A stretch of 64,000 nt of DNA from Tyto alba (taxonomy: Eukaryota > Chordata > Aves > Strigiformes > Tytonidae): assembly GCF_018691265.1 (NCBI RefSeq), contig NW_024881330.1, positions 19,054,886-19,118,885 of the forward strand, in the 5' to 3' direction. Position 1 is the stretch's first letter. Each line of letters starts with the position of its first letter. Position numbers and translations under genes: made by a program. The notes below the pieces were generated by a model. The model was not told where the DNA came from. It ran no database searches and saw only the letters and a program-made list of their open reading frames with translations. Positions 39,275 to 51,700 of the stretch are shown here, in pieces.

Positions 39275-42040
39275 GCAGAGAACTCTTTAAGAAATGAAAC
39301 TACTCTTAAAAAGCCTATAATTGGTTGCCTCTGAGTAGACCAAGCATATGTAGAATAATCTTCTAAGCTACAGACCTAGACTAGAATAAATTATTTCTAT
39401 GCAGGACACATGCAGAAAACTTCACAAGTGAATACAGTTGAAAAACTTTTGTGCTGAAAACATAAACTTTCCTTATAACACTGGGACAATCTTTTCTTAA
39501 AAAGAGAGATCTGTGGGCAACTTTTACAACCGATTTTGAGGCATTTCCCCTCTGGTCTTGGCAAGAAATTCTTTTTAAGGGAAAAATCATCTGTAGGATT
39601 AATCTTTGATGGAACTTTCCTGTGTAAAAGGAGATAATTTTTCACAAGCATTTAATAAATTATTTGGCTCTGTCCAGGTTTATCGTTATCCTTTTTTATT
39701 GTCTCTCAGAGGTGGAGATTTAGGGAATTTTACATTAAGTATTTCTCATGTATTTGATACTTAAAACACATGGCTGGAACTTTATTCAAGTGCCTCTCTT
39801 GAGATTTCTTTTGTCACTTTGTAGAATGGCTTATTAAGTGTCTCTTTTTGGTAGATGTGTCATAGGCTATCTAACATTTAGTTCCACATTCTGCACCATT
39901 TTCTGTGGAGCTTGTGTATTTATAGCTACTATACTGTACCCTGATAAAGACAGATGGAAATGAAGCCAACTGGAAATTTCTGTCTTCCTTTGTTCACTGG
40001 CATTTTATTCAATGGCTCATAACATCAGATGTGCAAGAACACTTAAAAATACTGAATCAATCACAATAGCATCAAATGGTTCTAAGTGCAAAAAAGATAA
40101 TTTTTATCTGCTCCATAAATAAATGGAATGTATCAATTATTTATAAGTTACAAACACGTTATAGACAATATTATCACACTGAAAGGTGAAAATATAATTT
40201 TGAAATAGGAATTCTAGAATTGTCATTCTCATATTGTAAATTCTGAAATATGTTGAAAAAATGTCTGACATGAATTTTTATTGTCCAGGTTCCATATAAT
40301 CTAGCCTTGAGGTCCAAAATTTTGTCTTAAAGTAGTCTTTAAGTATAAGAGCATTTTACAATGGCTGATTGAAGCTGAAATACTTTATTAATACAGTGCC
40401 AGCTTTTTAGTAATGAACTGAAGAAGAATTATTGTCACAAAGAGAATGGCATATGAAGATGTTTCCATCTTCCTCAATTCCGCTCCCCAGATTCCAAGAA
40501 GCCTAAGAAACTTTATTTAACAGTCTATGGTAATAAAAAGTTTATATTAACATAACATTTCAATTAAATTCTATATCAATTAATTTAAAACACTAATGAA
40601 ATAATTTACAAAACCTAAGGTATCTATAACGTGCTACTATAAAAAACTACTCTTTTTTGTTTGGGTTATTTTGTTATTATCTAGAAGGGAAAGCTAACAT
40701 CAATATTATTTTACTTCAATGGAAAAGACAAACTATGAAGTTCACTTGCATGCCACATTTCAGAAACTGGTTTCATTCCACTACATGGAAAATGTTGCTG
40801 GCACAGTAGCTGTGTAATCATTTGAGTCTTCTGGCCTCTGACAAAATGTTAGCACTAAGAGACACTGAAATGTTTTTGGTTTGAGTACTTTAGCTGCGAC
40901 AGGAGGTTTTGTTTCTGTTTTGTTTGTTTTTTTTTTTTTTTTTATGGAAGAACATTCAAGGACTATTGAGAACAGCATGGTTTGGGGTGGGCTGTATTTA
41001 CTTTGTTCACAGCCTTGTTTGCTTTGGCACTTCTGCACAACACAATTTTGTCTTGAGCAGATGATCAAGTGGAACAACAGCATAAGGAACATTTCTATTT
41101 AGCCAGTGGACTGATTATTCAGAAGCAGTGGACAGAGAGAGACTTCACACTTCTGTGTGTTAAGAACTAGATGAAAGACCTGAAAGATTTTTTCAAAGCT
41201 CTGTTTTGATCATGCTCTACAACTTCTAAGAGGAGATGTAGAACAGGCTGAGATGCTGTATTGGATCAAAGTATCTAATATTGAGAGATTTGTGAAAAGA
41301 ACTATTGGAAAGCTGTACTAGAAAGTAAAGATGGGAGTTGCATACAGAATAGCCTCTTATGAAAAGTTATCATGTTATTCTAGAACTGATATTTTTCAGA
41401 GTTATTCAATGTGAAGGCATAGATCCACTAAAAATCCACTAAGAGTTATGCTGGATATGTCTCGGATACAGACACAAGAAGAAGAATCAGAAAGTGAGGA
41501 ACGTCTGTGAGGACAAGATGACAAAAAGGAGGTATGCTGATCAAGCCATGGATCAGAGTGTAAACATGAAATTGAATCAATAAACCTAGCTAGGAAGGAA
41601 TTATACCTACATTCCACTAAGACACCTGAGTAGAATAAAGATGACAAAAACCTAAAACTTCAAGCACATGAAAATAATTATTTTAATGGCTATTTCTGAG
41701 ATTTTTTTAAACCTTTTTAAAAAAAAAAAAAATCAGTAATAATACTTAAGCTTTTATTTTTTTATATGAGGGAATAGGGTAACTTCCACTTTCACCTATT
41801 AGGATCAAATCACCATCACCAAAAATCTGATTTATATTGCACAAAATAAGCCAAGAGGAGAGACTGAATTAATATAATGTATTTTCTAAAAAAGTTTTTC
41901 ATTAAATAGAATAATTCCCTTGACTGGAATAATTTTATGTAGTCTCTTTTTTACTTCTGAGCAATTTTAATAAAAGCAAATGAATATATTAATAATGTGA
42001 GTATATATATTAGAGCAAATTTTAAGAAGCAGCTTGATGA
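29813..42040. other. Long AT-rich stretch with no recognisable genes or repeats
   Basis: About 12 kb without LTR or CR1 sequence that I can recognise. It contains homopolymer runs (T near 31349, A at 39238-39270, T near 40928). A slightly GC-richer patch lies at about 35870-36000. Open frames up to 106 codons (for example 33633-33953 plus, 38104-38412 minus) lack recognisable motifs. The absence of young repeats over this length could reflect constraint or chance. Confidence 0.5.
39238..39270. repeat. Poly-A run (33 bases)
   Basis: 33 uninterrupted A. No retroposed gene or LINE body is visible upstream. Confidence 0.95.
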
Positions 42041-43057
42041 TGTTGTGGTTTAAGCCCAGAGGGCAAATGAGCACTGTGTGGCCACTCACTCAATCCTCCC
42101 CACTGGTTGGATGGAGAGGAGAAAATATAACAAAATGCTCAGGGATTGAAAAAAGGACAGGGAGAGATAACTCACCAGTTATGGTTGCAGGCAAAAGACA
42201 GATCTGATTTGGGAAAAAAAACATATCAATTTAATTTGAACACCACCAACACTAATTTACCAATCAAATCAGAGTAGGACAAAGAGAAGTACAACCACAT
42301 CTTAAAAACACCTTCCCCCCCACCCCTCCCTTCTTCCCAGGTTCAGTTTTGCTCCCAATTTCTCTACCTCCTCCCCTCTCTGCAGCACAGGGGGGCAAGG
42401 AATGGGGGTTACAATCAGTTCATCACATATTGTCTTTGATGATCTTTCCTCCTCAGGTGAAGGACTCCTTACACTCTTCCCCTGCTCCAGCATAGGGTCC
42501 CTCCCACAGGAGGCAGTCCTCCATGAACTTCTCCAGTGTTAGTCCATCCCATGGGCAGCAGTTCTTCACAAATTTCTCCAGAGTGGGTCCCTTCCACGGG
42601 CTGCAATCTTCCCATCAACAGACTGCTCCAGAACAGGCTTCCGTCAGAGTCCCAGCCTTCTTTGGGTGCAGACACCTGCTCTGGTATGGGGTTCTCCATG
42701 GGGTGCAGGTGGGCTTTTGCTCCACTGTGGACTTCCATGGACTGCAAGGGGACAGCCTGTCCTCTCACCATGAGCTGCAGGGGAGTCTCTGCTCTGGTGC
42801 ACCTCCCCCTTCTCCTCCTTCTTCAACTGACTTTTGTATTTGCACAGGGATTTCTTTCACTCCTCATCCCCCTACTGCTTCAGGTTCCCCTTCTTAAATA
42901 CGTTATCACAGAAGCACAGCCACCATCTCTAATTGGCTCATCCTTGGCCAGAGGCAGGCACAACATGGTGCTGGAGGATCTTTTAACAGCTTCTCACTAG
43001 AGACACTCCTGTAGCCCCTCTCCTGCTACCAAAACCCTGCCACACAAACCCAATACA
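42041..43057 (-). mobile_element. Solo LTR, ~1 kb class, second subfamily
   Basis: Flanked by a perfect 5-bp duplication GATGA (42036-42040 and 43058-43062). On the sense strand it starts TGTATTGGGTTTGTG and ends TTTAAACCACAACA. It shares the architecture of the 18, 21.5 and 62 kb LTRs: GTATTTAAGAAGGG, a long R with repeated CTGGAGAA...CTGCC...TGGGA modules, and GGGAAGAAGGGAGGGG near the end. R and U5 text differ enough to call it a separate subfamily. The canonical AATAAA is replaced by an A/T-rich AATTAAATTG. No internal retroviral region. The 124- and 154-codon frames inside are on the antisense strand of the LTR and not genes. Confidence 0.92.
42892..42900 (-). promoter_or_regulatory. LTR TATA-like box
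   Basis: TATTTAAGA on the sense strand in GATAACGTATTTAAGAAGGG, identical to the box in the LTRs at 18 and 21.5 kb. Confidence 0.6.
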
Positions 43058-44404
43058 GATGACCAGAGCGCTGATATGATATCTGCTATAAAATTGTTTT
43101 ATATTAAATGGAGAAACTCAAATAGCAGAAACTGAGAATACTCCAGACACCAATAGTTAAGAGGCTGCAGTTGAGTTATTGACTTTTATCATTGCTCTGA
43201 TGTCACTGTTCATATGGAAAAAGGTTTGTATTTGACTCTCACATATACGTGATATAATAGCTCTCACAGGTTATAGAACAAGTTATGAAGGAGGATCTCC
43301 CTCATTGGCTTTGTAAGCAGTTACAAAATCCTCTGGTGAAACTATAAAAAAAAAAATCCACAAGAGTATACATATTTATCATTTTTCTAATTAACATTGC
43401 TTGCTTTTTTTCAGATGAAATGTTAATTTCTGTTGTTGGTGATCAAAATGATGTTTTCCTATAAATCAATAATTCACCATAAAACCAGAGTTAGTTAGTC
43501 TCAATATTCTACATTTTTCAAGACTCTTTTGTCCTGTCACTGGGTCATATCGCAGCATTCTCTATGATGCTTGTATCTGAAAATGTTGCCTTGATTCACA
43601 TCTTTTTCAGCATAGGAAAGACAAGAATTCTATTTTATTTAGTGTTTTCTTGGTCTCTTGCCTTCAATTCAGTCCTCTAGCACACATTCAAATAAATCTT
43701 TTATTAGATGGCTATAAAATAGTGCTTAAAGCAATGAGCATTCAGAAAACTGATATTTTCTGGATACTCTCTACTTAGTATTTTCACCTGAATGTGAAAC
43801 ATGCACATGTTAAGACATAATGAATTCTTCTTTCCCCCCAATGAACCTTAAAACAGCAGAAATAAAAAATTAGTGTAGTCATTAATGATTAAATAAAAGA
43901 AATATTATTTTGTTCTAAGAATTATTAATATAGCAGTCAGGATCAAATTTAGAAGAAAGGTAAAATGACATGCTGATAATACTGGACTATGGTAAACCAC
44001 ATTCTTTCTCCACTTCAATATGTTTGCTTTCTAAAAGTGAAATCTGCATGCAGAGAGAATAATTTTTTCAAATTTCAGGTACACAGTTGTTCCAGGCAAA
44101 AAAGGAACACTGCCCATTTGTACATTTTCTGCTGGCAGGAGTACAAGGATCAAATATTATAGGAAGTAATTTAAAATAGCTTTAAAAAATAATTTTCTTA
44201 TCACCATTTGAGAAAAATTGAAGTGTCCTTAGATGCAAATGAAATCTCAAAAAAAATTTCATTTTTTTTTTAATTAACAGAAAACTACAAACTGTTAAGT
44301 ATTTGAAAGTTACTGTGATATGGCCTGATTTCAGATTTAAAATGATTCACTGGAGAATACTCTGAAATGCAAACTATCCCATCATCTGGTTGATCATTCA
44401 TTCA
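43058..44404. other. AT-rich non-coding sequence
   Basis: No gene or repeat recognised between the 42-kb LTR and the next CR1 scrap. Confidence 0.55.
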
Positions 44405-44530
44405 TAAGCTCATTTAATTTGGAAATAATTCAGATCTCTAGTCCAAAATCCTGATCAAAGCAGAGTCAGGTCTGAGGTCAGATCAGGTTGCCCAAAGTTT
44501 CATACAACTGGGACCTGAACATCAACTTGG
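44405..44530 (-). mobile_element. Old CR1 3'-end fragment
   Basis: Plus-strand text (CTAGTCCAAAATCCTGATCA, then CAGATCAGGTTGCCCAAAG) mirrors the avian CR1 3' region, where CTAGTCCAACCCCCTG is followed by AGCAGGTTGCCCAG. Only about 120 bp is recognisable and it is diverged. Confidence 0.65.
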
Positions 44531-44919
44531 TACACTTAATACCTAAGGTTGCTTAGTGTGCAGCACATCTTAAATTCAGGGTAGTACTCCTTTCATTTAA
44601 TAACAATCATCTTTAAGATAAGCATATAGCCAAATCTAGCCAGGCCAGTCCTCAACAACAAATGAAAACATACAGACAACTTCAGGGGAGAATTCATCCA
44701 AATGTACCTTAAATATTTACCTAAAAATATGATGGATTATCCTTTAGAAATACTACATTATCTTATATATAAGTAGAGTAACACATACAAATTAAAAAGG
44801 GACACTAGAAAATAAGCTTAAACTGAGAACCTAACTAGCTCTAGGTAGGCGAGATGAATCTTAAACTTTATTAATTATGAATTATTGCTTTTGAAGGTAC
44901 TGATTGTGACCTATAAAGA

Positions 44920-45493
44920 TGTCAAGGTTTAACGCTAGCTGGCAACTAAGCCCCATACAGCCACTCACTCCCCTCTGGTAGGATGGGGGAGAAAATTGGA
45001 AGAATAAAAGTGAGAAAACTTGTGGATTGAGATAAAAACAGTTTAATAGCTAAAGCAAAAGCTATGCACATGAGCAAAGCAAAACATGGAATTCATTCAC
45101 CACTTCCCATCAACAGGCAGGTGCTCAGCCATCTCCAGGACAGCAGGGCTCTGTCATGTGTAGTGGTGAATTGGGAAGACAAATGTCATCACCCTGAATG
45201 TTCTCCCCTTTTCTTCCCTCACCTTTATATTGCTGAGCATGATGTCATACAGTGTGGAATATCCTTTTGGTCAGTTGTCCTGGCTGTGTCCTCTGCCAAC
45301 TTTTTGTGCACCCCCAGCCTGCTCACTGGTGTAGTGTGAGAGGCAGAAAAGGCCTTGACTCTGTGCAAGTACTGCTCAGCAGTAACTGAAACATCCCAGT
45401 ATGATCAGCACTGTTTTCAGCACAAATCCAAAACATAGTCCCATCCTAGCTGCTATGAATAAAATTAACACTACTTGAGCCAAAACCAGTACA
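44920..45493 (-). mobile_element. Solo LTR, ~0.6 kb class
   Basis: Flanked by a perfect 5-bp duplication AAAGA (44915-44919 and 45494-45498). On the sense strand it runs from TGTACTGGTTTTGGCTC to AAACCTTGACA. It shares with the 630-1244 LTR the AACAGTTTAATA block, the GATGTCATAC..TGTGGAATATCC block and the CAAATCCAAAACA end. No internal genes adjoin. Confidence 0.92.
45042..45047 (-). promoter_or_regulatory. Candidate LTR polyadenylation signal (ATTAAA)
   Basis: Plus-strand TTTAAT at the position equivalent to that in the 630-1244 LTR. Confidence 0.4.
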
Positions 45494-45534
45494 AAAGACC
45501 ATCTGAAAATATCAGTATTTTAACCTCTTTTTAA

Positions 45535-46620
45535 TATGATAGAAGCTGTGAGCATGAATCATCAAATCATTGAGCTTGGAAGCAATGCCAGGAGGTCTCT
45601 AGCTCAATTTCCTGCTGAAAGTAAGTACAACATCAAATTCAGACCAGGACACACAAGTCTTTAGCCAGTCCAGTCCCAAAGCCTCCTAGCATAGAGGCTG
45701 TACAACTCCTCCTATTCATTCCCCATGCTGCCTGTATTAGTGTAGAGGCATTTCAGAGAGGCACCCAAGTGTGTTGATTCTCCAGTATCAGCTTGAGAGC
45801 AGCCCTCATAAAGCTGTTCTGCAGGTACTTCTTTCTTTATATGCTTAAACTTGAATTCCATTTCAGTCCTGTTTAGTTCATCGCTGTGTCTCTTCCGTTC
45901 CCATCACCTTTTTGGGTTTGAGCTTGCCTCCCCCACCCAAAACTTAAACACTTGTTTATTGAGGAAGCTCTCTGCTCCAGTTTGTCCAGCCTATTGGAAA
46001 GATAATATTGACACACTTATTCAGATGGATCTCATCTTTTCTAAGAAGCTGTTGTCCCTCCAAGAAAGTCCTATGGTTGTAGAACCAGAAACCATACTGC
46101 AAACACCGGCTATGCAAATAATTGTTGACCCATAAAATCTGTTGAGTCCCCCTAATGCCTCTCCTCCTCACTGGCAGGATCAAGTCAAACACTATCAGGG
46201 TCGCCATGCCATTGAACACTGCCTCAAAGCCCTGTAAACACACCTGGTAATTCCCAGATCATCCCATAGGCATCATATCATTGGTGCCTATGTGGAATAG
46301 CAGTAGGGACTAATAGGCTGGATTAGACCTTGGTTGCATCTCCACAAAGTCCTGAATGCAAGCCCCCATCAAGCAGAAAACCTCTCTAGATGTCAAGTCT
46401 GGTCAGCAGATGAGGGCCTCTATCCCCTGCATAGTGACTCTCCTACCATCACTCACCACTTTCTCTTTTTGGTCTGAGTGTCTCAGACTCAGCCACCCGA
46501 GATACTCTGACAGCACTCTCAGCTCCTTATCAGCAAGGGTGGTGAGCCTATCCTGTAGCTGCAAGTCATCAAGTGGGGCCAGGTGAAACAATGGAACAAT
46601 CCCACCAAACTCCAGTTGTT
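45535..46620 (-). mobile_element. Internally deleted CR1 LINE: ORF1 esterase, ORF2 start, then 3' end
   Basis: Read on the minus strand from 46620: ORF1 with an SGNH-esterase domain, a short inter-ORF region, then ASLKCLYTNTGSMGNE at about 45704-45760. This is the N-terminus of avian CR1 ORF2 (CLYTNA.SMGNKQEELE). A few codons later the text jumps to the 3' UTR (GACTTGTGTGTCCTGGTCTG) and ends in AATGATTTGATGATTCATG. Nearly all of ORF2 (endonuclease and RT) is missing while upstream parts are kept, which simple 5' truncation cannot give. The 3' terminus matches that of the copy at 59.7-61.1 kb. Confidence 0.85.
45956..46591 (-). pseudogene. CR1 ORF1 remnant with SGNH-hydrolase (esterase) domain
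   Basis: Two open segments on the minus strand (46403-46591 and 45956-46243) bridged by frameshifted sequence. The first includes LADKELRVLSEYLGWLSLRH and VSDGRRVTMQGIEAL. Between them HIGTNDMM supplies the block III G.ND signature. The second has VFDLILPVRRRGI, a region matching VF.SILPVRG.G, and KDEIHLNKCV, the block V D..H. Avian CR1 ORF1 is known to encode such an esterase. Frameshifts and stops show it is not a working gene. The block I GDS serine was not located. Confidence 0.8.
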
Positions 46621-48211
46621 AATTGAACACACGTGGTTGTTTTAAAGAGAATAATAGAGAACCCTTTGTAACTGAGAGGAGGGAAAGAGAATGAAAGAGG
46701 CAGTAACAGTTACTCTGGCTTGGATTGTGAGCATGTTTTCTAGGACCGATGTTACAATTAAAACTAAAATATACAGACAGATCCGTCAGTGCACCAAATA
46801 ATGGAGGAAAATGCTACAAGCAATTACCTGCCAGCTAGCTGAAAACAATAGTCTTCCAGATACATGGAACTGTATTTTGTGTTAATGATCCATTTGCAGA
46901 TCATGCTACTGCTTGATTTATGGTAAATTGAGAAAAAAATGCTACAATGCATGTTACCTTGTTGGTTATAGCCAGAATGAAACAGAGATGTACTGTCCTC
47001 TGTGATACTGTAGACGCTGTATTCCCTTGGTGGTTATACAATAATATCATGTCTTTCATATAGCTCTTACAGACAGAGGTCATGTAAAATTCTAAAATTC
47101 ACATGAAAAAGCAGAAGCTTCAGCTATCTAAGTACTGGAGGATGATTACATAGCTTCATTCCTCCATGAGTGTTGTACCATCCTCCATCTTTACTTTTAA
47201 TGAAATGACATGCTGATCTGTAATATGTTAGGTTACTTATACTGTTCTGGTACAACTGTACTAGGTTTATTGCTGTAGCTCTCCTTATTTTAACAGGATA
47301 TTGAAATAGATAAGAAATTCCTACTCTCAAGCAACAAGAATAGCTTTTTTGAACTCTCTGAGAAGGCTGAGTAAATTAAGCACTGAACTGGTTTTACATG
47401 ACTTCTAATTTTTAGATAATAGTAAGAGGACATGAGCCTGATAAAAATTGATCTTACAACTAAATCCAGTGAAGACTTCAAATGCCAGGGGTAGCTGTTG
47501 TCCCAAATGCAAATAGGATTTGACTGAATAACTTTCCCCTTCCCTTCTGTGTAGGCAAGGTTATGTATTTGGGTGAACTAAAAAAGCAGTCTGTTCTAGC
47601 AGTGTCATCCCAACTCACAAACTTGTATTTTAGCCCCATCAAGGATTTTACAGCAATTGGAGACAGATTTTGAGAGGCTTGTTCTGTTGTGTCCTTGGGC
47701 TTGCACTGTAGGGCCTGGCATCCAGAGCATGGTAATGGAGTCAGAGAGGCTTCAAAGGCAACTGGGAAAAGTCAACAAGTCTTGTCTTCCTTGTCTACAT
47801 TGGTTTACATGTAGCTTACACTCCAGTTTGTGGTATGTGCACAAAATGCATTACAAATACAGCTGAGGACTCAAAACAGGAGAGTTAAAAATAAAAGTAC
47901 TTAATTGCTTTTAAAGTCATAAGAATTTTGTACATGGGTTATGGACCCTTTTGGAAACCAAGGCTGAAGAGTAAATATGGTGGTTTTTTTACCAGCTAGC
48001 AGAGAATTATTGGTTTGATTCAGTATGACACCCTTCTGTTGCCAGACCTTATGATGTTGTCCGCTTGGACAACCAGAGTTCTCATTTCTCAGTTGACAAA
48101 TGTGCACAGTAACTTATGGTATTTATTAAATGCAGGTTACACAGAAAGATTTCTTGGAAAGTCAGGGGTATATGTTGAAGTTATTATCCATTAATATAAA
48201 TACACTCTAAA
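46621..48211. other. AT-rich non-coding sequence
   Basis: No gene or repeat recognised. Short frames such as 47657-47866 carry no recognisable motif. Confidence 0.55.
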
Positions 48212-48716
48212 CTGCACTGGTGCAACCCCACCTTGAGCACTGTGTCAGTTTTGGGCACCTCAAGTATAAGAAGGACATCAAACTATTAGAGTGTGTTTAG
48301 AGGAGGGCAACCAAGGCTGAAGTCAGTTAATTGGTTCAGCTTGGAGAAAAAAAGAATGAGGGGTGACCTCATCACAGTCTGCAACTTCCTCAAGGGGAGC
48401 AGTGAAGGAGGAAATACTGTTCTCCTCTCTCTGGTGACCAGCAATAGGACACGAGGAAATGGAATGAAGCTGCATCAGGGGAAGTTCAGATTGGACATTA
48501 GGAAAAGGTACTTCACTGAAAAGGTGGTTGGCCACTGGAACAGGGTCCGCAAGGAAGTGGTCACAGCACCAAGCCTGTCAGAGTTCAAGGAGTGTCTGGA
48601 TGACACTCAATCATGATTTAACTTCAGGTAGTCCTGCGAAGTGCAGAGTTGGACTTGATGGTCCTTATGGGTCCCTTCCAGCTTAAGTTATTCTATGATT
48701 CTATGATTCTATGAAT
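48212..48716 (+). mobile_element. CR1 LINE 3' end, relatively well preserved
   Basis: Plus-strand CR1 starting in the C-terminal part of ORF2 and ending with the typical TTATTCTATGATTCTATG microsatellite tail, preceded by GGACTTGATGGTCCTTATGG. It is 5'-truncated in the usual way. Its subfamily is different from the copies at 13.6, 45.5 and 59.7 kb, which have other 3' ends. Confidence 0.95.
48293..48616 (+). pseudogene. CR1 ORF2 C-terminal fragment (107 codons open)
   Basis: The open frame contains FSLEKKRMRGDLITVCNFL, TSNRTRGNGMKLHQGKFRLD and IRKRYFTEKVVGHWNRV, the highly characteristic C-terminus of avian CR1 ORF2. It downstream reads KEVVTAPSLSEFKECLD and stops close to the expected ORF2 end. 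Upstream (before about 48293) the frame is broken, and the catalytic RT part is absent. It is a truncated pseudogene. Confidence 0.9.
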
Positions 48717-51700
48717 ATCAGATAAGAATAATAGGGGGTTTGAGGATTTTGGATACAGAAAAACATCTAGTTTTTTGTTTTCCTATGACCTAATACTTTT
48801 CTAATATGAGCACCACATTAGCAACATTCCTCAGACCAAGAGGGGAAAGATGCAAAGATGCTTATACCCTATCATCCCAACTGAAAAAATACATAATTGT
48901 TATTTTTCTACTTTTTAAGACACCATACCAACTCTTAAACAGATTGATCATGGAAATCAGAAGAGAAGGAAACCATAGGAGAAAAAAAAGGGGGATGTAA
49001 TGCTTACCCTTGAAATTGACTTTCCATTCATAGTGTAAGTGTGCCATATTGTCCACATTCAAAAAGTTAGACACTTCCATAAAAAGTCAAAATATTACAC
49101 AGTTTCTAGGTGTCAGAGCACTTTGTGTGCAATGATTCTGTCCACAGGTACCTGGAATGGACAGTCTGGCCATGAGCACCTTTGTGCACAAGCTACTTCA
49201 AACACACTGCCAAATGGATAACATATCTGAAACATCATTTGACTTCTTATTAAGAACAGTTTTATCAGACAGCTGGAGAAGCCAGCAAAATTCAAAAATT
49301 CAAAAATCTGTCTGAACAAGATTCCCAAGCTGAAAATAAGACATGTTTAGAGAAAAGGCAGTTACATGATTGCCTCAAGTCTGAAGGAATAGAGAGGAAT
49401 ATTCAGATAACGAAAACAGGGGAAAAAAAAAATCTGTGAAAAGAGGATGTCATTACCTTGATCACAATGAAAAGAACCACTTGATCTGTCTTATATTTTG
49501 TCAGGTTTATTTCATCTTAGTGGTGGCAGCCTTAAAGGCAACTTTTAAGTACTGCCAAACAAGGCAATGGAAATCATATAATATTACGTAGCTGGTGAAT
49601 TCAGCTTTATTGCTTGCTTAGATGATGGGAAGCCTAACATTAGTGAATAAATACATAAGTAATTTTCTTTATTAAATAGCATATTAAAAACCTGTTTCTA
49701 TATTCCTAAAATCCTGAACTATAAATTCCTGTTTCAGTTGAATTATTTCTGTACTAATGATTTAAATACTTTCACTTCTACAGGAATAAAATCTAAATTG
49801 CTGCTTTGGAATCAGTAAAACTTTGGAGAAAACTCTGATGTTTCTAATGAAACATTTGATATTATATTAAAAAAAAAATTACACTGACACCCCGTCCTGT
49901 GAATGAGTATTCTGCAATAATGGATATGGGTTTAATGTCACATTATGGTTCAACATGTGGAACCAGATCAGACTGGGGAACTCAGATAATCTATCCAATA
50001 GCAGAATACCTACAAATATTATCTAAATAGCAAATGTCAGTCAGGAAATATTACTCCAGATACAAATATTAAATAGTTCTTTGTCTCTAACCTGTGTTAT
50101 GTATACATTTTTCAGCCTCTCTGAAAGGAAATTGATACATACTTTATCAGACAGGCTTTCATTGGGAACTAAAAATTACCACTTGTATTCTCAATGACTA
50201 CTAATTGTCAGAATGTCAAAGTATTGTACAGTTAACTGAAATTTAATAATTTGATGAGATTCAATAAGTCATAAATACCATAAACTATTTTAGTAATAGT
50301 TATCACTTCTTCTTTTGCTAGGTACTTATAGTCAAGAGCAATTGAAAGTATTAAACAGTAAATAATTGCAGAATTCTTTGTACTTACACTTTCTTTCACC
50401 AAATGGTCAGTATTTTAAAGCATTTACATCAGCAGTAACATCCCCATTAAGAATATCTTACTTTTTGAAGAATGATAATAAAAGGACTGTTGGAGATTAA
50501 CGATCTGTTTGCTGAAAAGTTAGGGCATTTATGATTATCAAATTATTTTTTACTGTTAAAATAATGATTTTTTTTTACAGTTTTTAATAACAGAATGGAA
50601 ACGGTGATTCACCATATGTAAAATATTCTGCTGAATGATACACTGAATATAAAAAACACATAGAAAATATAGAATTATCTGATGGATATCCCATGAGTGA
50701 CTAATGTTTGTCAATAACAGACTTTCTGAACCAAAGCTTATATTTAGACTATTTTGTTTAGCAGATAATGAATTTTTCTTCAAACCTATTTATATTTTTA
50801 GGTTTTGGACCATCCTGTGGCAACAGTGTCCTCCATTTAAATTCTACTGTGTTTTGTCCTGGTGCCTGTATTAGACCCATCAAAATGAAACATGAATTCT
50901 CATTTTATGTAAGGCTATTCAAAGACAACGAAGTTTTGCCATGCGGTTCAGGAGGAGCAAAATCAGGAAACAAATCTGTAAGATGGATACTTTTTGATCT
51001 ACTGGAAAACAAATATTATAAGTAATAAAGCAACACAATGTAGTTATATTTTTCTCCCTCTTAAAAATAATTAAAAATTATTTTTAATTAAAAACAATTA
51101 TAGATATTATTATAATATTATTGATAAAGAGATGAGAAGCTATATTTTATTCTTGATGAGCTTTCAACTGAAACAAACTATAGAGAGGAGGAAAGAGTCA
51201 TGGATTTGAGCCTTTTAAACTCAAAAAATAGTAAGAATGAAAATAAATTACAATGTGAAAACAACCTTGTACCTGATATGGAAAACATAGAACTAATAAA
51301 TTAGTGTCATATGGACTTCGAACATCCATTATACTCCTTTAAAGAAATATAACTGGGAATTTAAAGTTTTGGGGTTTTTTGCATCTATATTGATTATATT
51401 TAAAGGTGTTTTATATATCTCATCATAATAAAGTGTTCCTTATAGAAGTATGCATTAACTCACATTATACAAAGGACTGTGATTTTTATCATCATTTAGT
51501 GAGGATAAGTTAAATGTTTCTTTAAAATTCACAGCATAAACATTGTTATAAACATAATTCAGGGAATACTTCCTTTAAGAGGTTGGGGTTTTTTCTACCT
51601 GAAACATTTTTGATAATAAATATATCTACAACATTGAAACATAATTGGTATAGGATATTACAGTTCACCTGAACTTGAATTTCACTTTTGGTGGGAACTG

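Noticed and set aside
42523..43000. 124- and 154-codon frames as protein genes
   Set aside because: They lie wholly inside the 42-kb LTR on its antisense strand, in GC-rich low-stop sequence.
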